64,000 nt of DNA from Lutraria lutraria (Eukaryota; Mollusca; Bivalvia; Venerida; Mactridae), in contig OZ026842.1 in NCBI GenBank assembly GCA_964023205.1, forward strand, positions 4,815,067 to 4,879,066, in the 5' to 3' direction. The translations under genes and the position numbers were made by a program. The notes beneath the pieces are model-generated. The model was given only the letters and a program-made list of their open reading frames with translations, was not told the DNA's origin and made no database searches. Shown piece by piece: positions 25,539 to 34,500 of this stretch. How positions within the stretch are numbered: position 1 is the first letter of the stretch; each line of letters opens with the position of its first letter.

Positions 25539-28500
25539 GTAAGTATATCGCCGGTGAATAAACTCAAAATATAATGGCTTCTTATTTCTTTATTTAAGCT
25601 GCTCTGAGTATCGTTTAGGTCCATGTTTTAGACCATCATAAATTTGTTATTTATGCACATATCAATCTCTAGTTTCACAAAGATATTAACAATACATTGA
25701 AATTTATACAGATGTAGTTTCATCACACTGAATGTTGCCATTCAAAAGATATTACAAAAATGCATGTATTTTTGGATAACCCCTCGTATTCACTTCATTC
25801 CTTTACAATTACGTAAGTGATCTGTGTGTTCATAGTAGATGCTGAATATTCACTTAACACTTCTATTTCAAGTTTATTTTAAATGTTAGAATCAAATTAT
25901 ATCTGAGCTAGATTGTATGCTAATAGGGTTGTATGTTGACCTGGATGTGAGATGTCACTTCGACTTGTTCTATTGAATGCTTATATTTATGTATACATTT
26001 ATTGTGGTGTTTTTCAGACCAAAAACTCTCCCTAGTATAGAAGAAGCCTGGGCTTTACCAATCCCAGCAGAGTTGACATCAAGGCAGGGTTCGAGTACTC
26101 CGCATAATGTACAGAAATCTCCCATGATGCCGTCATCAGGTGGAGCTAGCCCTTCACCAGTACAACAAAACTTTGCTAATCAAGGACCAAACATTGATGA
26201 TAAAAAGAAGAAAAATCAACAAAGAAAAAGGGTTAGTCAATATAAAACATATTCTAATTTATCTTTTATGTACTTTTTAATTAAAAACAAACTGTTGGTA
26301 GAACATTCTACCATGACAGGTTTCATTGAAATCTGTACTGTACAAATTATTGTATTAATAAATATATTGTTTGAAATAAAATTTAATTGTGCTCCCTTTC
26401 GAAGAAAAGGGGGTACATTGCTGTGCACATGTCGGTGCGTCCGTCCGTAACCAAACCTTGTCCGACAGGTAATTAGAGAACTATTTGCCCTAAGCTCTTC
26501 TGATTTGGATTGGAGGTTGGTCATCAATTGTAGACGACCCCTCTTGGTTTTGAGGTCAGTAGGTCAAGGTCACAGTGACCTGCAGCACAAAAATCTTGTC
26601 CAACCAATAACTAGAGAATGATTTGGCCTAAGCTCTTCACCGTCACTTGTCACAACAGTGAGCCTATGAAATCATAATTAATGTAGTACCAATCCATTTG
26701 AAATAAGTTGTGTGAAACATCGTATATAAAGTGAAATTGCATTTTTATTTATTTTGAATTACAGCCATCTTCAGAATTATTAGATACATCACCAACATCA
26801 CAGCCTGGACCACCCCAATTATTATCTCCCCAACAAATGCAGATACTTCATCAGTTACAACAAAATCGGGTAAGCTTTATTTTGTTTGTCTTTTAGATAA
26901 GGCTTTAGGCCCACTTTAACTACTTAGAATTCAGTTCTGGTGTATTTTATTATTACCAGTAGGTTGTCAATTTTAAATATAATGATGTTCATTGAAACTT
27001 CTTCATATCATTTTACTGATTCTGGTTTAAAACAATACTAAATTTCTATGATATATTTGAATATAAAATTCTAAATTTTATGAGGCAATACCTTATTACA
27101 TAACTCAAATCTTCCATAGAATCCTCAGTGTGATATTAAGTTACAGCATTTTTAGCTTTGTCTGTTTTCGAAGAAAAAGTGACCTATTGTGATCACTGCG
27201 GCTTCTGTCTGCGTCTGCATTGTGCAAAAACTTTAATGTAGCTCATAACTCATGAACTATAAGAGGTAGCAACATGGAACTTCAGAGGTTGATAGATCTC
27301 CAGGGCTTAGCACTAACTTATTTTTCATGGTGGACCTAAGGACCACCAGCTTTTGAAACCTGCTGGTCTGATAGAATTTCAGGTGGTCCTTCCGCCAATT
27401 AATATGTTATTTGTTTATTTACAGTAAAATATTGATTCAGTAGTCTGTCGGATCTTTCAAATTCCGTAAGTTAATGGTCTTGCACGACAACCACTGGTCT
27501 CAGGTCACGGGGTCATTGTGTTTAAAAAAGTGTCGAGCCCTGATCTCACTGAAGTTGTGAACAGACGAGTGTTGGCACCGCTCATAGCACTCTTTATTTA
27601 TTATTGTACAATTTGTTTCAAAAATTTTAATTTAGCTCATAACTCAGGTACTATAAGAGGTAGCAACATGAAACTTCATAGGTGGATAGATCTCACTGAG
27701 GTGGTGAACAGACTAGCATTGGCACCTCTCACAGCGCTGTTATTTATACTTGTACAATATTGTTTCAGAATAACCTCGATCCTGCTCGGCAACAATTACT
27801 ACAAGATTTACAACATCAGGTTTATTTACAACAACAACATGCCAAAATGCAAATGCTCAATCAACAAGTAGGTTTAATTTATAGCTGATGTCTTTATCTT
27901 TTTGTGTGTTTATATCAAGTTTTACACCCCTTTTCAACAGTCAAGAGTCATATGAGGCAGATAGTTCATCTAACCATCGTTCCTGGGAAGAACCAGTACT
28001 AGAATCTCATCTTCTGTAAGCAACTGCCTACTTTGTCACATAGAGAAACGTGGTTGGTAGCTGGGCTTGAACCCACGACCCTCTATCTGTGAGAGGTTAC
28101 AGTGATTTGAAGTCAGTGACCTTAACCAGTCGACCACTGAGGCAGGTCCTGATGTCTTTATCTATCTATGTTTTAGCTAACATCTCACTATAGCTTATTG
28201 CTGCATGCTGAGATTTTTTACACAACATATACTATGTTCTATTTTTGTTTTCCATAATGTCTTGTACATGGTTCATTATAACAGACAAATGTCTGTTCTT
28301 GTTGTATTATGATAATTGTGTAGGTCTTACCATGATTGACAATTCACTCATATAATTACATTGATGGAATATGATCAAATAAAATATGTGGAAGTAAAAT
28401 GTTATTTTTAAACCTGTTTCTTATGTATATGTATCTGTTAATGTTGTTATTGTGATTATAGGGCCAGGGCCAGATGTCAGGGAACACCACCCAGTCGTCA

Positions 28501-31500
28501 GGGATGTTTGGTCCCCGACCTCAAACAGGATCTCAATCTCAGCAAAACTTCTCTCAGCTGGGAACCAGTGCCGAAATAAGGGGCAATAACCCCACATCTC
28601 AGGGACATATGCCATCTAACATTGATAGATTCACATCATTTCATCCTAGCACAAGTGGAAGCTATTCAGGATCACCTTTAAAAGGACCGCCATTACCATC
28701 AGGGTTTGACCCCGTACGACCTCAAGGTCATATCCATGGTAACATTCCATTCTCATCGGCGTTGTCTCAGGGTTCAGAAGGTGACGCTAGTTTACCGAAA
28801 TCATTAGACTCGGCACATACGGTAAATGAAAAAGACATTACGGATGTGCTGTCTCGTCCGGATCTCGCTTCATCCATTGCTGAAGATTTGTTAAAGCAAT
28901 TCTCTTCACAGACTGGTGGTCCGAGTCAGCTAGGAGCTCGACTTTCACAAAGTGATATAAAATCTAGTCAAAATAAAGCTTCTATTGACTCCAGAACTGG
29001 TGAAAGTGGTTTGAGTGATCTTGGAATACATTCCACTACATCTCAGGATTTTAACATTAGCACTCCAATTATAGAAAAAATGCTGAAATTGGATGGTGAA
29101 GTGATAAAGAGTGATACCGATGCATCTAAATACGGTTCTCTACCTAAACTTAACATTCATATGTCTGGAGAACAGATTCTTAGAACGTGTAAATCTGTAG
29201 GTAAGTGGAAATATCTTTAAGAAAATACCATCATTCCACACCCTTACATTTGGTATGCTTGGTAAACTTGCTGACATAAACTATGAATTGATACTACTGG
29301 GTGACAATATTCCGGATATATCCAGAATTCTGGAATTTATCTGTCCTGAAAGAGCTATGATTTCTGAGCAAAAAATGATAAAAATATCTCAAGAAATGGC
29401 AAAGTTATGGTCAATTTAATCTGCTCTGAAGGATTTTCTTTAATAAATAGAGAAATAATGTGACTGAATGCCTCTTGTTTGGCAAAAATGGTCAACCGCA
29501 TATGATTTTCAGGATTTTTTATTCGACTCTACTGACCAAATACTAGGTTTGTTCTGAATGTTGATATTTCAATGTTTCAAATTTGATGAAACTTTTTTTA
29601 GTGGAAATAGTAAATTTTCCTCCATAGAACCTCAGGAACAAACTGTATTTATTCTATCAGGGCTTTTTTTCTCAGCCAGGGAAAGGGGCTTTTTCCTTAA
29701 ATTTTGAGGAAAATAACACATAATTTTGGCTAAAGGGAAGATAAAAGTTGAAGTAAAATTAATTTAAGGGGAAAACCGCATGATTTTAAAGAATTTTCCG
29801 AGGGGAAGACGCCTGATAACGGCCCCTGCTATAGAAAGAGAAAAAGCCCTGCCTATTATCCATGTTCTAGTGGTACATGTACATGTTTCACATTCTTGAT
29901 TACAGATAAAACAGGTATAACAACCAGCGTGTTAGGTGATCGTCCTCCTCCCCGGCCACCAAGTCCACCTCGTCCTGCTCTTCCTAAAGATCATCTTAAT
30001 CCACCTACACCCAGTGTTTATGTAAGTAGTTCACATTTCTTCATTTTTGAAATTTAAACAAAATGAATTTGGTGATAAGCAGTTAATATTCAGTCTTTAT
30101 TTATATACAGTCAAACATGTGTTAGTGGCCACCTCCAAATAAAGGCCACCCTGTGAATAAAGGACATTCTTTTATTTGAATTCATTTATTATTTAGAACA
30201 AAATGACCTCCAAAAAAAGGCCACCTGTTCAAAAAGGTCAGTTTTTGTCTTTCCCAAGGGTGGCATTTTTTTACAGGTTTGACTGTATTTCATTGTTTTG
30301 CAAATAAATTAATAAACTTTCCACCCCTGACATTTTTTATGTGAACTTGATTGTTGTTCACTATGTTTATTTACTTACCATACTTATGCATGTTATTAAA
30401 ATTGTGTATGTGTTTCTTTTATGACAAAATTTACATATTTGCAGCTTGAATGTAAGAAAGATGCATTTTCACCAGAATTACAACAATACTGTCAGTCCCA
30501 GCCAGTTGTTGTAATACGTGGAATGGCTGGAGCCCTAAAACTAGGTATATACATCTACACATCTATACGTATATAGACATGTACACATATATCAAGGGTT
30601 CAGCGCAACAGTGTTGTAACTCATATTGACATAAGAACAAGTTACAACCGTGTTGCGCTGAGCCCTCGATATGCATCATTACCTCTCCTCTTCAAAAACA
30701 CTTGTTTAGGGATAATAAATCTTACATTGTTTTATCACATGAAGATATATTCTCACCTGATCAATATAACATGACTGCTTGGAGAGCTAATTTAGACTAC
30801 TAAATTATTTTTGTTCCACAGTTTGAGAATGTTTGTCTGAATATGATGGAACTAGTTAATACTTGTAGGTAACCTTGTTGTAAATTTATTTCACCATGTA
30901 ACTAAAAAAACTAAACATAAACACCATTGAACTCCATTTGCAGATTTAGGATTATTTTCTACAAAAAGTTTGGTTGAAGCAAATGCTGATCATCCTGTAG
31001 AAGTTAGAACACAGAAAATGCAAGCTCCGGATGAGAACAGAGATCAGTTTGGGAACAAAATTTGGCAATGTGCCAGTACAAGGAATCATACGTCCATTGC
31101 GAAGTATGCCCAATATCAGGCTGCAAGTTTCCAGGAGTCTTTGAGGGTAATTTGTTACTGTGTATAGTTTGACATTTAAAGTTTGTTCGTAAGGTAGAGA
31201 TGATGAGTTAATTGAAGTTAAAAGCTGTCTACAATGGATTTGAAGAAGAAGAAAACAGTAATTTAGTCAATATACTGGTAACAAATACAACCATTTGTAG
31301 CTTGTCTGTTTTGATAGAAAAAGTCAAGCTATTGTGATCACATGCAAAAGCATTAGTGTAGCTTATAACTCAGAAACTATAAGATGTAGAAATATGAAAC
31401 TTCATAGGTGGATAGGTCATACTGAGGCGGTGAATGGCTGAGTGTGGCATTGCCCACAGTGCTCTAGTGCCTGGTTTCTGTCATGTCTGGTGTTCAAACT

Positions 31501-34500
31501 TATAAGTCTGAGGGTTGTTGGAAAAGTAGTAAATACCCTGTCCTTGGAATAAAGGGGTTATGTTGGTATTTTGTATGCTCTATATTTACATCCTTCTGTG
31601 ATGATATTTTTTACAACACATTATATTTATGTTACAGGAAGAACAAGAAAAAGCTAAAGGAGTATTTAAGGAATCAGACAGCGACTCAAACTCATCTATT
31701 TCATCAAAACTGTGAGTACAGAAACCTGTGACATTAATGATTAATCCATCTTGGTTTTATCTGCTTTATCGGCTAGAAATGACTCGGTGTTACTTTTTGA
31801 TGTTTATGTCAACATTCTTCTGGTCAATTATTCAGTCATATAAACTTGAATTTCACACAAAGATTCAAGGACAAACAACCTCTTATCTCATTTATACATC
31901 TTACTCAACAAGTATCTCTTGAAGGGGAACCCTACATGTATTTAAACAATGTCCACTTGTTTACTCGGAATTCATTAAACGATTATTAATATCTTTGAGT
32001 TTTTTCCGCCATAAATTGAGAACATGAAGCACGGAAATTTGAAGAATGAGAGGCACTCGTTACTTATCATTATTTTGTTAATTTACTAATAAGACTTCTA
32101 ATGTTCACTGTGTACAAAATGGATGATATGATCACTATATGATGTTTTGATATCACTTACTGATACTGATTTCAGGCGTAAAAAGGCCAAAATGATAAAG
32201 TTTGGCACAAATGTAGATCTCTCTGACCACAAGAAATGGGAACCACAACTTAAAGAGTTGGCCAAGTTACCAGCATTCTGTCGACTTGTATCTGGTAGTA
32301 ATCTGTTAAGTCATGTTGGACATACAATACTTGGAATGAATACAGTTCAGTTATATATGAAGGTACCTGGCTCCCGTACCCCTGGTATGTATATAATATT
32401 ATATGTTATAGATTATACAGTTTATCTCTAGGTATTAATTAAGTGTCAACTATGGTCCAAACTTCTGTTCACTTGTTTAATTAAAATTTGTTAGTACCAT
32501 TTAATTAGTTTTAATTATTTCTGCAACTATGCACATCTTACAACATTCTGAATTGTATGGTCATGCTTGTCTCTTAACCAACATCGTGATTTTGGCTTTT
32601 TAATGGGTTTTTTTACTTAGTTTTTTTACAGAGACTCAGATCACTGATGATATTAGTTAAACTTAAATTCTATTCAATATGAAATATTTGATGTTAATAT
32701 TACAGGACATCAGGAGAATAACAATTATTGTTCAATTAACATCAATATTGGACCTGGTGATACTGAGTGGTTTGGAGTACCTGAACAATACTGGGGTGTT
32801 ATATACAACATGTGTGAAAGGTAATCATGATAAATAGATACTTTAAGGCTGAAAATAAAAATAAGTTTGTTTGGAGTGCTCTGACCCAGAATTTTAGCAA
32901 AAAATTATTTTATTTATTTGCTAGGATTTTCATGAGTAGGTAGGAGCACTCCAAACAAACTTATTTTTATTTTCAGCCTTATGTACTGGTTGTATAATTT
33001 GTACTAGTCATACATGTAGTATATTTGGTTGATTTCGATAATAACATAAAAACAGGTATAAATGTAGATGGCTTATCTGTGTAATTAGCAAGCATGAATC
33101 AGACAAGGCAGTAACAGGTACTTCCATACACTAAATATGTGATAATACATTAAAGATAATTATACTTTGCAGAAATAATGTTGATTATTTAACTGGTTCC
33201 TGGTGGCCAGTGCTTGAAGATTTGTATGAAGAAGATGTACCCGTGTACAGATTTATCCAGAAACCTGGAGATCTGGTTTGGGTAGGACCTGGTTGTGTAC
33301 ACTGGGTACAAGCTATTGTAAGTTACATTTTTGTTATGATTGCAAGTTATATTTTTGTATGATATGATAAATAGTTTTATTGTAGTACCTAATCTAAGTG
33401 AATGTAATTATGTGTATATAGAATTCAATTTTATACGACTGATTTGATATTTGTATAATTAACGGCTGCTTATATTGACTTGTTATAAATTATTTGTATA
33501 TTTAACAACTGGTGCCGTTTTTTGACCTATATGATTATTTTAAAGCACTTGCCTGAATTATATGTGGACTATTGAAAATAAACAATTTACCACTAGCCCT
33601 ATTACACAATTTTTAGAATGTTCACTAGCCTAATAATAAATTAACTAGTTGCGGGCTAGTGGGTTAGCATGAAGACTGCTGGTGATATGCTATTTGTTTA
33701 TTAGAGGCTGGTTTTATAAAATTTGTTTATTTAAGGGCCTGTGATTTGTTATATGTTTATTTATGGGCTTGTGATATGCTATTTGTTTATTAAAAGCTGG
33801 TAATATGTTATTTGTTTATTTAAGGGCTGGTGCAATAATATTGCATGGAATGTTGGTCCCATGACTGCTAGACAAGTGCAGCTTGGTTTAGAACGTTATG
33901 AGTGGAATAAACTACAAAATTATAAATCCATCGTACCAATGTTACATCTAGTTTGGAATCTTGCAAGAAATATCAAAGTCTCTGATCAGAAACTATTTGA
34001 TCTAATAAAGTAAGTATTAGTTACCTTAATTAAGACTGTGTTTTAAAGTTTAAAAAAATGTCTCATTAATGTGACTTGTAGTATTGTGTTGACTTTGAAT
34101 GTTTTTATTGTAGAATTGAGGCTGTAACACCATATAGATATATCTGGACATCAAACTTTTTTTTTACTATTGAGTATATTTTAGTTCAAAGATTTGTTAA
34201 AGTTAATGTCCTTGTAATTTTGTATTGACAATAAGAATGATTTGGATATTCGAAAAGAAAAAGCCTTATCTCTGCATTTAAATTTGTGGGGATTTGATTT
34301 CGTGGATGAGCCGACCCACAAAATCCACAAAATTAAATCCCCAACGAAAATGAATGATTCCACAATATTTAGTTAAATATTTATATTTCAGGTCAACTTT
34401 AATGAATTCTCTACGTCAGACACAGTTTACCATGGATTTTGTTGAAGCTATTAATCTAGATATAAAATGGCATGGTCGTGCTGAAGGAGAAGCTGCTCAT

